Positions 19,501 to 29,874 of a DNA stretch of 64,000 bases are shown piece after piece. Below the pieces are notes generated by a model. That model ran no database searches and had not been told where the DNA came from. It saw only the letters and a program-made list of their open reading frames with translations. A program made the position numbers and the translations under genes. Each line of letters begins with the position of its first letter. Position 1 is the first letter of the stretch. Origin of the DNA: Streptomyces sp. TSRI0107 (GTDB taxonomy: Bacteria; Actinomycetota; Actinomycetes; Streptomycetales; Streptomycetaceae); contig NZ_LIVZ01000002.1 in assembly GCF_001905845.1 (NCBI RefSeq), positions 434,001 through 498,000 on the forward strand, read 5' to 3'.

Positions 19501-22500
19501 AAGACCGTGCGCAGCGCCTCGTGCCGCTCGACCAGGTCGCCGACGGCCAGCCGGAGTGCCGTGCGGTCGAGTTCGCCGCGCAGTCGAAGCACCACCGGCA
19601 TGTTGTAGAGGGCGTCGACACCCTGCAGCCGGTTCAGGAACCACAACCGCTGCTGCGCGAACGACAACGGCACCACATCAGGCCGCTCCCGCCGAACCAG
19701 CGCACGCCGCGCGGCCCCCGACTCCAACGCCTCCACCCGGCCGGCCAGACCCGCCACCGTCGGAGCGTCGAACAACGCCGCCAACGGCAACTCCACACCC
19801 AGCACCGACCGCACCCGGCTCACCAACCGCGTCGCCAGCAGCGAATGACCACCCAGATCGAAGAAACCGTCATCGATCCCGACCCGAGAAACCCCCAGCA
19901 CCTCGGCGAACAGCCCGCACAACACCTCCTCGGCGGGTGTGCGCGGCGCCCGGCCCGCACCGGCCGAGTCGAAGTCCGGCGCCGGCAGCGCCCGCCGGTC
20001 CAGCTTCCCGTTCGGCGTCAACGGCAGCACCGGCAGCACCACCACCGCCGCAGGGACCATGTAGTCCGGCAGGGTGGCGGCGACGTGGGCGCGCAGCTCA
20101 GCCGGGTCGGTCTCCCCGACGCCGTCGGCCAGGACGACGTACGCCACCAGACGCTTGTCCCCCGGCCGGTCCTCCCGCACCACCACCGCGCTGTGCGCGA
20201 CCGCGTCATGCCGGTCCAGCACCGCCGCGATCTCACCCGGCTCGATACGGAAACCCCGCACCTTCACCTGGTCGTCGGCACGACCCAAGTACTCCAGCTC
20301 ACCATCGGCGTTCCACCGCACCAGGTCACCCGTGCGGTACATCCGCTCACCCGGCGCACCGAACGGGCAGGCCACGAAGCGTTCGGAGGTCAGGCCGGGG
20401 CGGTTCAGGTACCCACGCGCCACACCGTTGCCCGCCACGTACAGCTCGCCGGGCACGCCGACCGGTACCGGCTGAAGGCCGCGGCCGAGGACGTACAGCC
20501 GGGTGTTGGCGAGCGGGCGGCCGATCGGGAAGGCGCCCGCGGGTTCCTCGCCGGGGGCGACGCGGTGCTCGGTGCAGCTGACGGTGGTCTCGGTCGGCCC
20601 GTACACGTTGCGGATGGAGACGCCCGGGTGGGCGGTGCGCCAGCCGCGCAGTGCCTCGGCCGTCAGCGGCTCTCCGGCGAGCAGCAGTTCCTCGGTCGGC
20701 GAGGCGTGGGCGGGCAGGGTCCGCAGCAGCGGCAGATGGCTGGGGGTGGCCTTGAGCAAGGTCGGCGCGGTGGCGGGCAGGTCCCGGTCGTCGAGGCTGC
20801 CCACGGTCACACAGCCGCCGACGGTCAGCGGGGTCAGCAGCGCGGTCACCGTCATGTCGAAGGAGACCGAGGAGTGCAGCAGGGCGGAGCCGCGCGCGCT
20901 CGGGTAGCTGCCGCCGGCCCATTCGAGGTAGTCGACGAGGTTGCGCTGTTCCACGACCACGCCCTTGGGGCGGCCGGTGGAGCCCGACGTGTAGATGACG
21001 TAGGCGGGGTGGTGGGGCCGCAGGGGTGCGGTGCGCCGGTCGTCGGACGGGTTGACGGACACGGGGGCGACGGTGTCGGCGAGGAGCCGCGGGGCGGTGC
21101 CGAACTCGTCCCGTCCCTGGACCGTGTCCTCGGTGGTCAGCAGCAGGGCCGGGGCGGCGTCGTCCAGCATGGCCGCGATGCGGTCGGCCGGGTAGCCGGG
21201 GTCCACGGGCAGGTAGGCGGCTCCGGCCTTGAGTACGCCGAGTAGCGCCGCCGGCAGGCGGAGCGACGGGGGCAGGGCCACCGCGACCAGGTCCTCGGGT
21301 CCCACGCCGAGGCCGGTCACCTCGCGGGCCACACCGTTGGCGAGCGCGTTGAGCTCCGCGTAGGTGAGGTGTTCGCCACCGTGCCGAACGGCCGGGGCGT
21401 CCGGGGTGCGGGCGGCCTGGGCCTCGAAGAGGCCGGGGAGGGTGGTGTGCCGGTTCTCGGCGGCGGTGTCGTTCCAGGCGGTGAGGACCTGGTGCCGTTC
21501 GCCGTCGTCGAGGATGTCGACGCGGTCGACGGACCGGTCCGGGTCGGCCAGCAGCGCGCGCAGGGTGCGCTCCAGGCGGGTCGCGAGCGCGGCGGCGGAG
21601 TCGCGGTCGAAGAGGTCGCCGTTGTACTCGAGGGTGCCCGCGATGCCGCCGGGCCGCCGGTCCTCCTGGCGTTCCTGGATGTTGAGCGACAGGTCGAACT
21701 TGGCGACGCCGACGTCGAGGCCGGCGGTGCCGATGGTGAGGCCGGGCAGTTCGAGGCTGACCTCGGGGGTGTTCTGGAAGGCGAGCAGGACCTGGAAGAG
21801 GGGGTGGCGGGCGCGCGAGCGCGCCGGGTTCACCAGCTCCACCAGCCGCTCGAACGGCACGTCCTGGTGCGCGTAGGCCGCCAGGTCCGTGGACCGCACG
21901 CGGGTCAGCAGTTCCCGGAAGGTCGGACCGCCCGACACGTCCGTGCGCAGCACCAGCGTGTTGGCGAAGAAGCCGACGAGTTCGTCCAGCGCCTCGTCGG
22001 TGCGGCCCGCGATCGGCGTGCCGATGGGAATGTCGTCGCCCGCGCCGAGGCGGCTCAGCAGCACCGCGAGCGCCGCCTGCACCACCATGAAGGCCGACGC
22101 GGAGGAGTCGCGTGCGAAGTCGAGCAGGTCCTGGTGGAGTGCGGCGTCCCAGTCGACGTCCACGCGGCCGCCGGAGTGGCTGGACTCGACGGGCCGGGGG
22201 CGGTCGGTGGGCAGGTCCAGCTCCTCGGGCAGCCCCGCCAGCGCCGTGCGCCAGTACTCCAGCTGCTCGTGGGCCAGGCTGCCCGGATCGTCCTCGGCGC
22301 CCAGCAGCTCCCGCTGCCACAGCGCGTAGTCGGCGTACTGCACCGGCAGGGGCCGCCAGTCGGGGGCGCGCCCGTCGTGGCGGGCGGCGTACGCGGCGCC
22401 CAGGTCGCGGGCGAGCGGTCCCATCGACCAGCCGTCGCCGGCGATGTGGTGCATCACCAGGGCGAGTACGTGCTCGCGCTCGCCGAGCGAGAACAGGGTG

Positions 22501-25500
22501 ACCCGCAGGGGCAGTTCGCGGGACAGGTCGAAACCCGCGCCCGCCGCCGCCCGCAGCAGTTCGGGCAGCTCCTGCTCGTCGGTGTCCACCACCGGCAGGG
22601 GCACGTCCCATGTGTGGAGCGTGACCTGCCGTGCCGTCCCGTCGACGTCCGGGTACACGGTGCGCAGCGCCTCGTGCCGCTCGACCAGGTCGCCGACGGC
22701 GAACCGGAGTGCCGTGCGGTCGAGTTCGCCGCGCAGCCGGAGCACCACCGGCATGTTGTAGAGGGCGTCGACACCCTGCAGCCGGTTCAGGAACCACAAC
22801 CGCTGCTGCGCGAACGACAACGGCACCACATCAGGCCGCTCCCGCCGCACCAGCGCACGCCGCGCGGCCCCCGACTCCAACGCCTCCACCCGGCCGGCCA
22901 GACCCGCCACCGTCGGCGCGTCGAACAACGCCGCCAACGGCAACTCCACACCCAGCACCGACCGCACCCGGCTCACCAACCGAGTCGCCAGCAGCGAATG
23001 ACCACCCAGGTCGAAGAAGCTGTCGTCGATCCCGATCCGGGAGACCCCCAGCACCTCGGCGAACAGCCCGCACAACACCTCCTCCGCGGGTGTGCGCGGC
23101 GCCCGGCCCGCACCGGCCGAGTCGAAGTCCGGCGCCGGCAGCGCCCGCCGGTCCAGCTTCCCGTTCGGCGTCAACGGCAGCACCGGCAGCACCACCACCG
23201 CCGCCGGGACCATGTAGGCGGGGAGCCGGCCGGTGAGGCGTCCGCGCAGGTCGGCGCCGAGGGATTCGGCGGAGGCGCCGGCCGGGACGACGTAGGCGAT
23301 GATCTGGCCCGGCCGGTCGGCCCTGGTGATCACGGCCGCCTGGGCGACCTCGGGCTGGGCGGTCAGCGCGGACTCGATCTCGCCGAGTTCGACGCGGTGG
23401 CCGCGCACCTTGACCTGGTCGTCGGTGCGGCCCAGGTACACGAGGGTGCCGTCGGAGCGCCGCTCGACGAGGTCGCCGGTGCGGTACATCCGCTCGCCGG
23501 GCGCGCCGAACGGGCAGGCCACGAAGCGTTCGGAGGTCAGGCCGGGGCGGTTCAGGTAGCCGCGTGCGACACCCGCGCCCGCGAGGTACAGCTCGCCGGG
23601 CACGCCGACCGGGACGGGACGCAGCCGGCCGTCGAGGACGTAGGTGCGCATGTTGGCGATCGGCAGGCCGATGGGCGGCCGGTGGCCGCCGTCGAGCGGG
23701 GCGCTCATGGTGGCGCACACCGTGGTCTCGGTCGGCCCGTACGCGTTGATCATCCGGCGGCCGGCCGACCAGCGGGCCACCAGCTCGGCCGAGGACGCCT
23801 CGCCGGCGACGACGAGGGTGCGCACGGTCGGCAGGTCCGTCGCCTCCTGGACCTCCAGGACCGTCGGCGGCAGGGTCACATGGGTGACCTGGTGCGCGGC
23901 GGCGGTCCGGGCCAGCGGGGCGCCGGGGCGCAGCCCGTCGGGGTCGGCGAGGACGAGGGTGGCGCCGGACAGCAGCGCCATGACCATCTCCCAGAAGGCC
24001 GCGTCGAAGCTGAGCGAGGCGAACTGGAGCACCCGGTCGCCGGGGCCGACGCGCAGGGTGTGCCGCTGTGCGGCGAGGAGGCTCGCGGCACCGGTGTGGG
24101 TGCCGGTCACGCCCTTGGGGCGGCCGCTGGAGCCGGAGGTGTAGATGACGTAGGCGGCGTGGGCGGGGGTGAGCGGGGAGCGCCGTTCGGCGTCGGTGAC
24201 GTCGTGGCCGGGGAAGCGGTCCGGCCGGGCCGAGTCGAGGGCGAGGACGGCCGCGGCGCCCGGCGGGGTGGCGGTCCGGGCGTCCGGTACGAGGATCAGC
24301 GCGGGCGCGCCGTCGGACAGCAGGTAGGCGATGCGTTCGGCCGGGTACTCCGGGTCGACCGGGAGGTAGGCGGCGCCCGCCTTGAGGACGGCGAGCACCG
24401 CGACGACCTGGTCCGGCGAGCGCGGCAGCATCAGCGCGACCCGGTCCTCCGGGCCGATCCCCCGCTGGATCAGCAGCCGTGCCAGCCGGTTGGCGCGCCG
24501 GTTGAGTTCGGCGTACGACAGCGTGGTGCCGGCGAACACGAGGGCGGGTGCGTCCGGGGTGCGGGCGGCCTGCGTCTCGAAGAGGGCCGGCACGGTCTGC
24601 CGCGGGACGTCCTGCCGGGTGTCGTTCCAGGTGGCGGTGAGCTGCCGGTGTTCCTCGTCGGTGAGCAGTTCGATGTCGTCGAGGCGGCGGCTCGGGTCGG
24701 CGGCCGCGGCGGTCAGCAGCCGCTCCAGCCAGTGCGTGATCCGCTGGACGGTGTCCTGGTCGAAGAGGTCCGTGGCGTACTCGACGAAGCCTTCGAGGCC
24801 GGCCGGTTCGCCCTGGTCGTCCACCTTCTCGGTCAGGCTCACCGAGAGGTCGAACTTCGCGCCGCCGGGGTGGATCATCCGCGGGTCGACGTCGAGGCCC
24901 GGCAGTTCGACGTGGTAGCCGGGGGTGTTCTGGAGGACGAGGAGGACCTGGGCGAGCGGCAGCCGGTTCGCGGAGCGGCTGGGGTTGAGGATCTCCACGA
25001 GCCGTTCGAAGGGCACGTCCTGGTGGGCGTAGGCCGCCAGGTCGACGTCCCGGACCCGGTCGACGAGTTCGCCGAAGGCGGGGTTGCCGGAGGTGTCGGC
25101 GCGCAGCACCAGGGTGTTGACGAAGAACCCGACGACGTCGTCGAGGGCTTCGTCGGTGCGGCCGGCGACGGGGCCCGCGATCGGGATGTCCTCGCCGGCG
25201 CCCAGCCGGGTCAGCAGCCCGGCGAGTCCGGCGTGCAGCACCATGAAGAGGGTGGCGCGGCGCTCTCCGGCGAGCCGCAGCAGGCCGCGGTGCAGTTCGG
25301 CGTCGAGGGTGACCGGCAGGGACGCGCCGCGGCGGCCGGTGAGCGCGGAGCGCGGCCGGTCGGTGGGCAGGTCCAGTTCGTCGGGCAGGCCGGCCAGGGT
25401 GTCGCGCCAGTGGGCGAGCTGGGTGTGGGCGACCGTGCCGGGGGTGTCCTCACCGGCGAGCAGTTCGCGCTGCCACAGGGCGTAGTCGGCGTACTGGACC

Positions 25501-28500
25501 GGCAGTTCGGTCCAGTGGGGCGCGCCGCCGTCCAGGCGGGCCCGGTAGGCGGTGGCCAGGTCGCGGGCGAGCGGGCCCATGGACCATTCGTCGCCGGCGA
25601 TGTGGTGCACGACGAGCAGCAGGACGTGTTCGTCGGCGCGTCGCCGGTACAGCGAGGCGCGCAGTGGTATCTCGCGGGACAGGTCGAAGCCCGCGCCGGC
25701 CGCCTCGTCCAGCAGGCCGGGCAGCGCGTCCGCGCCGGCCTCGGTCACCGGCAGCGGTACGTCGGGGGCGGCGAGGACGACCTGCCGCGGCTCGCCGTCG
25801 GCGTCGGCGAAGACCGTGCGCAGCGACTCGTGGCGGGCCACGACGTCTCCCAGCGCGGCCTGGAGCGCCGTACGGTCGAGCGGTCCCGTCAGCCGCAGCG
25901 CGAGCGGCATGTTGTAGGCGGCGCCGACGCCCTCCATGCGGTTGAGGAACCACAGGCGCTGCTGGGCGAAGGACAGGGGCACGGCGTCCGGCCGCGCGGT
26001 CCGGCGCAGTGCGGGGCGGGCGGGCCCGTCGGCGGTGAGCACGGCGGCGAGTCCCGCCACCGTCGAGTGCTGGAAGAGGGTGCCGAGGGGGACCTCCGCG
26101 CCGAGTTCGGTGCGGATGCGGACGGCGAGGCGGGTCGCCAGCAGCGAGTGGCCGCCGAGTGCGAAGAAGTCGTCGTCGATGCCGACCTGTTCGACGCCGA
26201 GGACCTCGGCGAAGATCCGGCACAGGGTCTCCTCGCGCGGTGAGCGGGGGGCCCGCCCGGACACCAGCGCGCCGAAGTCCGGGGCGGGCAGGGCGCGCTG
26301 GTCCAGCTTGCCGTTCGGGGTGAGCGGCAGCGCCGGCAGCGTCACCACGGCCGACGGCACCATGTACGAGGGCAGGGACTCGGCGGCGTACGAGCGCAGT
26401 TCGTCGGATCCGGGGGCGGACTCGCGCGGCACCACGTAGGCGACGAGCCGCTTGTCGCCGGGCCGGTCCTCACGGACGACGACGGCGGCCTGGGCGACGC
26501 GCGGGTGGCGGGCGAGCACGGCCTCGATCTCGCCGAGCTCGATGCGGAAGCCGCGGATCTTGACCTGGTGGTCGATGCGGCCTTCGTAGGCGAGGGCGCC
26601 GTCGGGGGTCCACCGGGCCAGGTCGCCGGTCCGGTACATACGGGCGCCGGGGGGCCCGAAGGGACAGGCGACGAACCGGTCGGAGGTCAGCCCGGGGCGG
26701 TTCAGGTAGCCGCGGGAGAGTCCGGCGCCGGCCACGTACAGCTCGCCGGTGACGCCGGGCGGCACCGGGCGCAGGGCGGCGTCGAGCACGTAGGCCCGCA
26801 GGTCCGCGAGCGGTGAGCCGACGGTGCTGCCGGTGTCGGCGGCGGCGTCCTCGCGGCCGAGCGGGTGCTCGGTGACGTGCACAGTGGTCTCGGTGATGCC
26901 GTACATGTTCACGAGCACCGGCCGGTCGTCGGGGTGCCGCTCGTACCAGGCGGCGAGCTTGCCGGGGGCCAGCGCCTCACCGCCGAAGATCACGTGGCGC
27001 AGTGCCAGCCGGTCCGCCGGGTGCTGCCGGTCGGCCTGGATCAGCTGGTAGAAGGCCGAGGGCGTCTGGTTGAGGACGGTGACGCCCTCGTCGGCGAGCA
27101 GGGCGCGGAACGCGTCGGGCGAACGGGAGACCGTGTGGTCGACGACGACGAGCCGGCCGCCGTGCAGCAGCGCGCCCCACAGCTCCCACACCGAGAAGTC
27201 GAAGGCGTACGAGTGGAACAGGGTCCACACGTCGTCCGGGCCGAAGCGGAACGATTCGGCGGTGGCGGAGAAGAGCCGGGTGACGTTGCGGTGCGAGACG
27301 ACGACGCCCTTCGGCTTGCCCGTCGAACCGGACGTGAAGATCACGTACGCGGGGTGGTCGGGGTGCAGCGCGCCGAGCCGGTCGGCGTCGGTGGGGTCGG
27401 TGTCGGTGGTTTCCCCGACGTCCCGTACGTCGTCGACCGTGTCGAGGACGAGCACGGGGCCGGCCTCGGAGAGCACCGTGGCGACCCGGCCGGCGGGCGT
27501 CTGCGGATCGATCGGCAGATAGCCGGCGCCCGTTTTCAGCACCGCGAGGATCGCCACGACCAGCTCGGCCGAGCGCGGCAGCCTCAGTCCGACCAGCCGC
27601 TCGGGGCCCGCGCCGCGCGCGATGAGCCGGTGGGCCAGCCGGTTCGCCCACCGGTTCAGCTCCCGGTACGTCAGACGGGTGTCCCCGTGGGTGACGGCGA
27701 CGGCGTCGGGGGTGCGCCGGACGTGCTCCTCGAACCACTCGGGGAGGGTGCCCGCGGCGAGGTCGGCGGCGCGGCTGTTCCACTCGGTCAGCACCCGGTG
27801 CCGTTCGTCGGGCAGGAGCACGTCGGCGAGGCCGGCCGGGCGGGCGGGGTCGGCGAGGAGCGCGCGCAGGAAGGCGGGGAATCGCCGGCCGTGACCGGCG
27901 ACGGTGTCGGCGTCGTACGCGGCCGAGTTGCCCGCGAGCAGCACCCGCACCCCGTGTTCGTCGGAGCCGCCCTCGAAGGCGATCACCAGGTCGTCGACGG
28001 GTCCGCTGGGCACTCCGCGGGCCTCGGCCGTGCACGGGCCGAACCGCAGATCCTGCGGCAGGGGCAGGAAGTTGACGGCGGGTCCGAACATCCGGCGGGT
28101 CAGGCCGCCGAGGCCGAGGTCCTTGCGCAGGTCCTCGCCCCGGTACCGCTGGTGCCGCAGCAGGGCGCGCATCTCGCGGCCCACGTACCGCTGGAGTTCG
28201 GTGAAGGGCATGCGCGGCTGCGGCGCGAGGCGCAGCGGCAGCACGTTGGAGGCCATGCCGGGCGTGGCCTGGGTGACCGGGGTGAGGCGGCCGGTGACGG
28301 GGAAGCCGAGCACGACGTCGTCGGTGCCGGAGAAGCGGCCGAGGTAGGCGGCGGCAGCGGCGGTCAGCGTGACCTGCCAGGTGGTCCCCGACTCCTGGGC
28401 CAGTCGCCGGACCGCGCCGAACAGCTCCGGTTCCAGCTGGGTGGTGTGGCGGTGCGCCTCGGACCACAGGCCGGTGGGGCGGTCGGGCAGGGCGAGCAGC

Positions 28501-29126
28501 TCCGGGGCGTCACGGAAGCGCTGGAGCCAGTGGTCGCGGTCCTTGCCGCCGCGCGCGGACTCGGCGTATCTGACGTCCTCGGCGAGGAATTCGGTGAGCG
28601 GGGAGAACGGGGTGGGCGGGATCTGCCGGCCCTCCGAGAGGGCCGAGTAGCAGTCGGCGACCCGCTGCACAATCAGGTTGAACCCGAAAGCGTCGCAGGC
28701 GATGTGATGCACCCGCATGTACCAGAGGAACCGGTCCGGGGCTGTCCGGAACAGCTTCTGCACGAACAGCGGACCGGTGAAAAGGTTGAAAGGATGAACC
28801 AGATCGTCCCGCATCGCGGCGAGCGCGGCGGCCCGCCCGTCTTCCCGGGCGGACAGGTCCGTGACCGCGAGCGGCCAGTCGCCGGAAGTCTCGACGGACT
28901 GCCAGGGAACACCGTCGGTCTCACCGAATCGGACATGGAGTGCTTCGGCCTCGCCCACGGCCTGCCGGAGCGCGCTCTCGAATTGCGGCACGTCCAGCGG
29001 ACCGGCTATCTCCACGAAACCGCTGATGTTGTAGAGCGGGCTGTCCGCGATGAGTTTCTGGGCGAACCAGACGCGCTGCTGGGCCGCCGACAACGGATTG
29101 CGGGCAGACGGCGATCCGGTGAACAT
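11874..29126 (-). CDS. five-module NRPS, C-A-T-(C-A-T)x3-C-A-T-E
   Basis: This subunit of about 5750 aa has a starter-type C domain at the N-terminus, five A domains, five carrier domains (Ser near residues 994, 2044, 3095, 4152 and 5206) and a C-terminal epimerization domain. Predicted residues in order are Thr, Phe, Asp/Asn-like, uncertain and Hpg; each module is described separately. The annotated-looking start at 29141 is less likely than the ATG at 29126, which has GGGGGAG 6 nt upstream and begins [20 protein letters not shown]. No loading A domain or fatty acyl-AMP ligase is present, so the acyl chain probably comes directly from the divergent ACP. The C-terminus is strongly acidic ([12 protein letters not shown]) and faces a basic N-terminus (MKRVKAR) on the next subunit, as in short docking pairs. 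Confidence 0.95.
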   Translation of the reverse strand: MFTGSPSARNPLSAAQQRVWFAQKLIADSPLYNISGFVEIAGPLDVPQFESALRQAVGEAEALHVRFGETDGVPWQSVETSGDWPLAVTDLSAREDGRAAALAAMRDDLVHPFNLFTGPLFVQKLFRTAPDRFLWYMRVHHIACDAFGFNLIVQRVADCYSALSEGRQIPPTPFSPLTEFLAEDVRYAESARGGKDRDHWLQRFRDAPELLALPDRPTGLWSEAHRHTTQLEPELFGAVRRLAQESGTTWQVTLTAAAAAYLGRFSGTDDVVLGFPVTGRLTPVTQATPGMASNVLPLRLAPQPRMPFTELQRYVGREMRALLRHQRYRGEDLRKDLGLGGLTRRMFGPAVNFLPLPQDLRFGPCTAEARGVPSGPVDDLVIAFEGGSDEHGVRVLLAGNSAAYDADTVAGHGRRFPAFLRALLADPARPAGLADVLLPDERHRVLTEWNSRAADLAAGTLPEWFEEHVRRTPDAVAVTHGDTRLTYRELNRWANRLAHRLIARGAGPERLVGLRLPRSAELVVAILAVLKTGAGYLPIDPQTPAGRVATVLSEAGPVLVLDTVDDVRDVGETTDTDPTDADRLGALHPDHPAYVIFTSGSTGKPKGVVVSHRNVTRLFSATAESFRFGPDDVWTLFHSYAFDFSVWELWGALLHGGRLVVVDHTVSRSPDAFRALLADEGVTVLNQTPSAFYQLIQADRQHPADRLALRHVIFGGEALAPGKLAAWYERHPDDRPVLVNMYGITETTVHVTEHPLGREDAAADTGSTVGSPLADLRAYVLDAALRPVPPGVTGELYVAGAGLSRGYLNRPGLTSDRFVACPFGPPGARMYRTGDLARWTPDGALAYEGRIDHQVKIRGFRIELGEIEAVLARHPRVAQAAVVVREDRPGDKRLVAYVVPRESAPGSDELRSYAAESLPSYMVPSAVVTLPALPLTPNGKLDQRALPAPDFGALVSGRAPRSPREETLCRIFAEVLGVEQVGIDDDFFALGGHSLLATRLAVRIRTELGAEVPLGTLFQHSTVAGLAAVLTADGPARPALRRTARPDAVPLSFAQQRLWFLNRMEGVGAAYNMPLALRLTGPLDRTALQAALGDVVARHESLRTVFADADGEPRQVVLAAPDVPLPVTEAGADALPGLLDEAAGAGFDLSREIPLRASLYRRRADEHVLLLVVHHIAGDEWSMGPLARDLATAYRARLDGGAPHWTELPVQYADYALWQRELLAGEDTPGTVAHTQLAHWRDTLAGLPDELDLPTDRPRSALTGRRGASLPVTLDAELHRGLLRLAGERRATLFMVLHAGLAGLLTRLGAGEDIPIAGPVAGRTDEALDDVVGFFVNTLVLRADTSGNPAFGELVDRVRDVDLAAYAHQDVPFERLVEILNPSRSANRLPLAQVLLVLQNTPGYHVELPGLDVDPRMIHPGGAKFDLSVSLTEKVDDQGEPAGLEGFVEYATDLFDQDTVQRITHWLERLLTAAAADPSRRLDDIELLTDEEHRQLTATWNDTRQDVPRQTVPALFETQAARTPDAPALVFAGTTLSYAELNRRANRLARLLIQRGIGPEDRVALMLPRSPDQVVAVLAVLKAGAAYLPVDPEYPAERIAYLLSDGAPALILVPDARTATPPGAAAVLALDSARPDRFPGHDVTDAERRSPLTPAHAAYVIYTSGSSGRPKGVTGTHTGAASLLAAQRHTLRVGPGDRVLQFASLSFDAAFWEMVMALLSGATLVLADPDGLRPGAPLARTAAAHQVTHVTLPPTVLEVQEATDLPTVRTLVVAGEASSAELVARWSAGRRMINAYGPTETTVCATMSAPLDGGHRPPIGLPIANMRTYVLDGRLRPVPVGVPGELYLAGAGVARGYLNRPGLTSERFVACPFGAPGERMYRTGDLVERRSDGTLVYLGRTDDQVKVRGHRVELGEIESALTAQPEVAQAAVITRADRPGQIIAYVVPAGASAESLGADLRGRLTGRLPAYMVPAAVVVLPVLPLTPNGKLDRRALPAPDFDSAGAGRAPRTPAEEVLCGLFAEVLGVSRIGIDDSFFDLGGHSLLATRLVSRVRSVLGVELPLAALFDAPTVAGLAGRVEALESGAARRALVRRERPDVVPLSFAQQRLWFLNRLQGVDALYNMPVVLRLRGELDRTALRFAVGDLVERHEALRTVYPDVDGTARQVTLHTWDVPLPVVDTDEQELPELLRAAAGAGFDLSRELPLRVTLFSLGEREHVLALVMHHIAGDGWSMGPLARDLGAAYAARHDGRAPDWRPLPVQYADYALWQRELLGAEDDPGSLAHEQLEYWRTALAGLPEELDLPTDRPRPVESSHSGGRVDVDWDAALHQDLLDFARDSSASAFMVVQAALAVLLSRLGAGDDIPIGTPIAGRTDEALDELVGFFANTLVLRTDVSGGPTFRELLTRVRSTDLAAYAHQDVPFERLVELVNPARSRARHPLFQVLLAFQNTPEVSLELPGLTIGTAGLDVGVAKFDLSLNIQERQEDRRPGGIAGTLEYNGDLFDRDSAAALATRLERTLRALLADPDRSVDRVDILDDGERHQVLTAWNDTAAENRHTTLPGLFEAQAARTPDAPAVRHGGEHLTYAELNALANGVAREVTGLGVGPEDLVAVALPPSLRLPAALLGVLKAGAAYLPVDPGYPADRIAAMLDDAAPALLLTTEDTVQGRDEFGTAPRLLADTVAPVSVNPSDDRRTAPLRPHHPAYVIYTSGSTGRPKGVVVEQRNLVDYLEWAGGSYPSARGSALLHSSVSFDMTVTALLTPLTVGGCVTVGSLDDRDLPATAPTLLKATPSHLPLLRTLPAHASPTEELLLAGEPLTAEALRGWRTAHPGVSIRNVYGPTETTVSCTEHRVAPGEEPAGAFPIGRPLANTRLYVLGRGLQPVPVGVPGELYVAGNGVARGYLNRPGLTSERFVACPFGAPGERMYRTGDLVRWNADGELEYLGRADDQVKVRGFRIEPGEIAAVLDRHDAVAHSAVVVREDRPGDKRLVAYVVLADGVGETDPAELRAHVAATLPDYMVPAAVVVLPVLPLTPNGKLDRRALPAPDFDSAGAGRAPRTPAEEVLCGLFAEVLGVSRVGIDDGFFDLGGHSLLATRLVSRVRSVLGVELPLAALFDAPTVAGLAGRVEALESGAARRALVRRERPDVVPLSFAQQRLWFLNRLQGVDALYNMPVVLRLRGELDRTALRLAVGDLVERHEALRTVFPDRDGHAHQVILEGTAADVPVRHVPVADDAELPEALRQEVTTGFDLARELPLRVTLFSLGERQEHVLSLVLHHIAGDGWSMAPLARDLATAYTARLAGGAPEWEPLPVQYADYALWQRELLGAEDDPGSLAHEQLEYWRTALAGLPEELDLPTDRPRPAVASHEGGLTPLCFDAELHGDVLELARESSTSVFMVVQAALAVLLSRLGAGDDIPIGTPIAGRTDEALDDLVGFFTNTLVLRTDVSGGPTFRELLTRVRSADLAAYAHQDVPFERLVELVNPARSRARHPLFQVLLAFQNTPEAELGLPGLSVETETAETDVAKFDLVFSLREEGGEGGLHGVLEFNKDLYDAGTAARLARRLEHLLGALVADPDRPVDRVDILDDDERHHVLTAWNATASQVAPAPLPALFEAQAARTPEATALLHDGTALTYAELNARANRLARRLVAWGVRPDTVVALALPRSADLVLAALAVVKAGAAYLNIDPGYPAERAAYMCADARPLGLLTSAGADANTPGDLPRWRLDAPETAAELAALSPADLTDADRTAPLLVTHPAYVVYTSGSTGRPKGVLVTHQGLASLAAAHQEALGVTEGARMLQFASLSFDASACELVTTLLAGATLVVPRPDQLIGDEVVRLMAGTGVTHAMLPPAFVATLDPESVPTLRGLITGGEACAPELTARWSAGRTMLNAYGPTESTVCATLSGALTGAVNAPIGRPIADTRAYVLGRGLQPVPVGVPGELYLAGNGVARGYLNRPGLTADRFVACPFGAPGERMYRTGDLVRWNADGELEYLGRADDQVKVRGFRIEPGEIAAVLDRHDAVAHSAVVVREDRPGDKRLVAYVVPADGVGETDPAELRAHVAATLPDYMVPAAVVALDAIPLSPTGKVHRDALPAPDYDTAGTGRAPRTPAEEVLCGLFADVLGLPRVGVDDSFFDLGGHSLLATRLVSRVRSELGAELPLAALFDSPTPAGLAALVTDLGAGTVRPALTPRTRPTPLPLSFAQHRLWMLARLYDADALYNMPLVLRLSGDLDRAALRAALGDVVARHESLRTVFPDVDGTARQVVLAAGDVPLPVVETDETALPELLRAAAAEGFDLSRDLPLRATLFALGADEHVLLISLHHIAGDGWSMGPLARDLGTAYTARHDGHAPDWQPLPVQYADFTLWQRDLLGDEDQDGSAAHAQLEFWRTALAGAPEELALPTDRPRPAESTYAGGRVDVDWDAELHGGVVELARESSTSVFMVVQAALAVLLSRLGAGEDIPIGTPIAGRTDEALDDLVGYFANTLVLRTDVSGGPTFRELLTRVRSADLAAYAHQDVPFERLVELVNPARSRARHPLFQVLLAFQNTPEESLRLPGLTVGTAGVDIGVAKFDLALSLRESTAGQDPAGIRGMLEYSTDLFDPASAERIAARLERVLRALVADPDRPVDRIPLLDEAERQRLRTEWNATEVPVEGVASTVHAVFAERARTRPDAVAVTSGARHLSYAELDRRANGLAHHLIALGVRPEDRVAVLMERSADLVVALLGILKAGAAYAPLHESYPAERMREVLAGSGARVLVTDRVWRERGLPDAEHVVLVEDAADTGTAPEPPHRPDGLAYVMHTSGSTGKPKGIAITHRNLLELALDPSWADGDRHRHVLMHAPYAFDISDYELWVPLLAGGRVVLAPPGEPDIAELKRLIVAEGITGVHFTAGLFRVVADDLGDVLGGVEEILTGGDVVSVAAVESVLRAAPHLVVRHLYGPTEITLCATSHLVSAADGLGDRLPIGRPLANTRAYVLDAALAPVPEGVAGELYIAGAGLARGYLDRAGLTAERFVADPYGPAGARMYRTGDLARRRHDGTLEFVGRADDQVKVRGFRIEPGEVEAALTRHPSVAQSAVVVREDRPGDKRLVAYVVPADGTRGVDPAQLRAHAADRLPEYMVPAAVVALDELPLTANGKLDRAALPAPVFRSGGTGAPRTPREEQLCRLVADVLGLDDVGPQDNFFELGGDSIGSIQLAGRARAAGLELTPKDVFRTRTLAQLAAVAGTVTTPSDAADDGVGEVPLTPVVHDLRARGGSLDGLLQSVLLQVPPALTETGLTTALEALVDHHDVLRLEVTGADWRLRVRPAGSVPVTDRVRRVDVAGLDDASLRAVLAKEAVAAGERVAPGDGVMFQAVWFDAGDEVSGRLLLTVHHLAVDGVSWRVLMDDLRTAWTEAEAGRTPRPDRVGTSFRRWATTLTEEAVTPSRTAELAFWTGLHDRPVPRLGARDLDPARDTTATARSLTVSLPAPVTEAVLARVPAAYNAGVDDVLLAALALAVRAGRDGQQDAPVLVEVEGHGRHEELADGLDLSRTLGWFTSVHPVRIDPGPVDWTDLWQAGPAVGDVLKRAKEQLRAVPDEGIGHGLLRYLNPDTGPALAALPTPQIGFNYLGRFQGSGAADWGLAPEAAGEDGAGAPPGAMPLRNPLTVNATTRPSAGGGAELRAVWTWPDGLLTETEVAALADTWIRALTVMARHVGRADAGGATVSDFDLVDLDQDEIEAFEDEFMFEDGDEE
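16550..19714 (-). other. NRPS module 4: C - A (unassigned, possibly aromatic) - T
   Basis: The A domain motifs [27 protein letters not shown] and [12 protein letters not shown] give D-A-C-A-I-G-A-V-C. I cannot match this to a code I know. The small residues at four positions imply a roomy pocket, which would suit a bulky aromatic residue such as Trp or an oxidised derivative. The second half of this A domain is almost the same DNA as in module 3. The LCL-type C domain has [10 protein letters not shown] and there is no E domain. Confidence 0.55.
19715..22869 (-). other. NRPS module 3: C - A (Asp/Asn-like, uncertain) - T
   Basis: The LCL-type C domain has [10 protein letters not shown]. The A domain has [31 protein letters not shown] and [12 protein letters not shown], giving D-M-T-K-L-A-V-V-S. 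The D-x-T-K start and the surrounding sequence are those of Asp/Asn-activating domains, but Ala and Val replace the residues usual at the two following pocket positions. An acidic or amide residue is my best guess, with a real chance of a modified relative. Confidence 0.6.
22870..26019 (-). other. NRPS module 2: C - A (Phe-like) - T
   Basis: The C domain is LCL type ([10 protein letters not shown]). The A domain pocket reads D-A-W-T-V-A-A-V-C from [24 protein letters not shown] and [14 protein letters not shown]. It differs from the GrsA phenylalanine code only by V for I at two positions, so Phe is favoured. There is no E domain. Its carrier and the start of the next C domain are nearly identical in DNA to module 3. 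Confidence 0.75.
26020..29126 (-). other. NRPS module 1: starter C - A (Thr) - T
   Basis: The opening C domain has HHIACDAFG, with Ala where HHxxxDG enzymes have Gly; as the first domain it should N-acylate the first residue. The A domain has [24 protein letters not shown] and [12 protein letters not shown], giving D-F-W-N-I-G-M-V-H, the classic threonine code. The carrier has [11 protein letters not shown] lipid-Thr start leaves a free beta-hydroxyl that could close a depsipeptide ring. Confidence 0.88.
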
Positions 29127-29628
29127 CCTGCGCTCCCCCATGTGTGCAGGGGGAAGCTTCCCTAAATCCCCCCGTTACGTGTCCCCCGACGCGCTGGGCT
29201 CTCGAGGTCTCGCATCAACGTGCAAGATAACAATGCCCTCGTTGCCGATGCCACGAATTAACCGCCGGGCGGCCCGCAGCGCTGACGGGGCGTCAATCGA
29301 CCCTAACACGACCGCGTCAACAACCGGCCGGTAGAGTGGCGTTGACCAGCGGGACCGTCACAGTACAGAATCCAGACCAGGTTCCGGCCACCGACCGACA
29401 CGCCATGCGTCCGCGTTGCGCGGCACAGATCTCGGAAATCATCCGGTCACGGGGGGTGGCGGGTGCCGGAGCAACTGTTTGCCGTACCCATGGGTCTGGC
29501 CAATGAGGTGCGGAACAGGTGTTGTCCATCACATACGGGGGGAGTGCAGTAGCCCTGCACAGCATGCATGCAATCGTTGCCGCGGTCGCAGGCGCCTCTT
29601 CCTGTCGGCTCTTTTAGGGGTGTTCTGA
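29127..29628. promoter_or_regulatory. divergent control region between NRPS and starter-acyl operons
   Basis: This 502-bp region carries the promoters of the two main biosynthetic transcripts and no gene. A plus-strand candidate is TTGACC at 29342-29347 with TACAGA 16 nt further on. Immediately upstream of the NRPS ribosome site is a perfect 12-bp palindrome GGGAAGCTTCCC at 29151-29162. The segment 29220-29330 is relatively AT-rich. No SARP-type heptamer direct repeat was evident by eye. Confidence 0.4.
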
Positions 29629-29874
29629 GTGAGTAACGATCTGCGGTCGACGATCCACGACATACTGGTCGACGACCTCGAGGTGGATGCCGAGTCCATT
29701 GCCACCGATGTGCGTCTCGACACACTGGAATTGGACTCTCTCGCGATCGTCGAGTTCATCACCCGGGTCAAGGAGGAGTTCAACGTCGACCTGGCCGACG
29801 AGGAAAGCGCCCTGAAGGACAAGACCTTCGGCGAACTGGTCGAACTCGTGGATGCCCGACTGGGCTCGTCATGA
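29629..29874 (+). CDS. acyl carrier protein for the lipid starter
   Basis: This 81-aa protein has the carrier motif LELDSLAIVEF, with Ser37 as the phosphopantetheine site, and the usual short four-helix length. It begins with GTG, with AGGGG 10 nt upstream. Its stop overlaps the FabF start by 4 bp (ATGA). As first gene of an ACP-FabF-oxidase-FabH operon facing the NRPS, it most likely holds the growing fatty chain and donates it to the starter C domain of module 1. Confidence 0.93.
   Translation: MSNDLRSTIHDILVDDLEVDAESIATDVRLDTLELDSLAIVEFITRVKEEFNVDLADEESALKDKTFGELVELVDARLGSS

Larger units (their letters stand above)
15430..23215 (-). repeat. near-identical blocks repeated once per module in the NRPS gene
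   Basis: Three sets of almost identical DNA recur at about 3.16-kb intervals. Set one covers carrier plus start of the next C domain: about 19540-20060 and 22695-23215. Set two is the second half of A domains 3 and 4: about 20057-20500 and 16887-17320. Set three is the end of C domains: about 15437-15790, 18600-18960 and 21765-22090. Between the blocks the modules diverge, including the specificity pockets. This points to recent duplication or gene conversion between modules. Confidence 0.85.

Noticed and set aside
11994..21245. A 3083-codon open frame on the plus strand opposite the NRPS, with similar long antisense frames at 8020-12255 and 21369-26243
   Set aside because: They are antisense shadows of high-GC NRPS DNA: composition is Gly/Arg/Gln/Val-rich, they have no domains, and the opposite strand encodes complete NRPS domains throughout.
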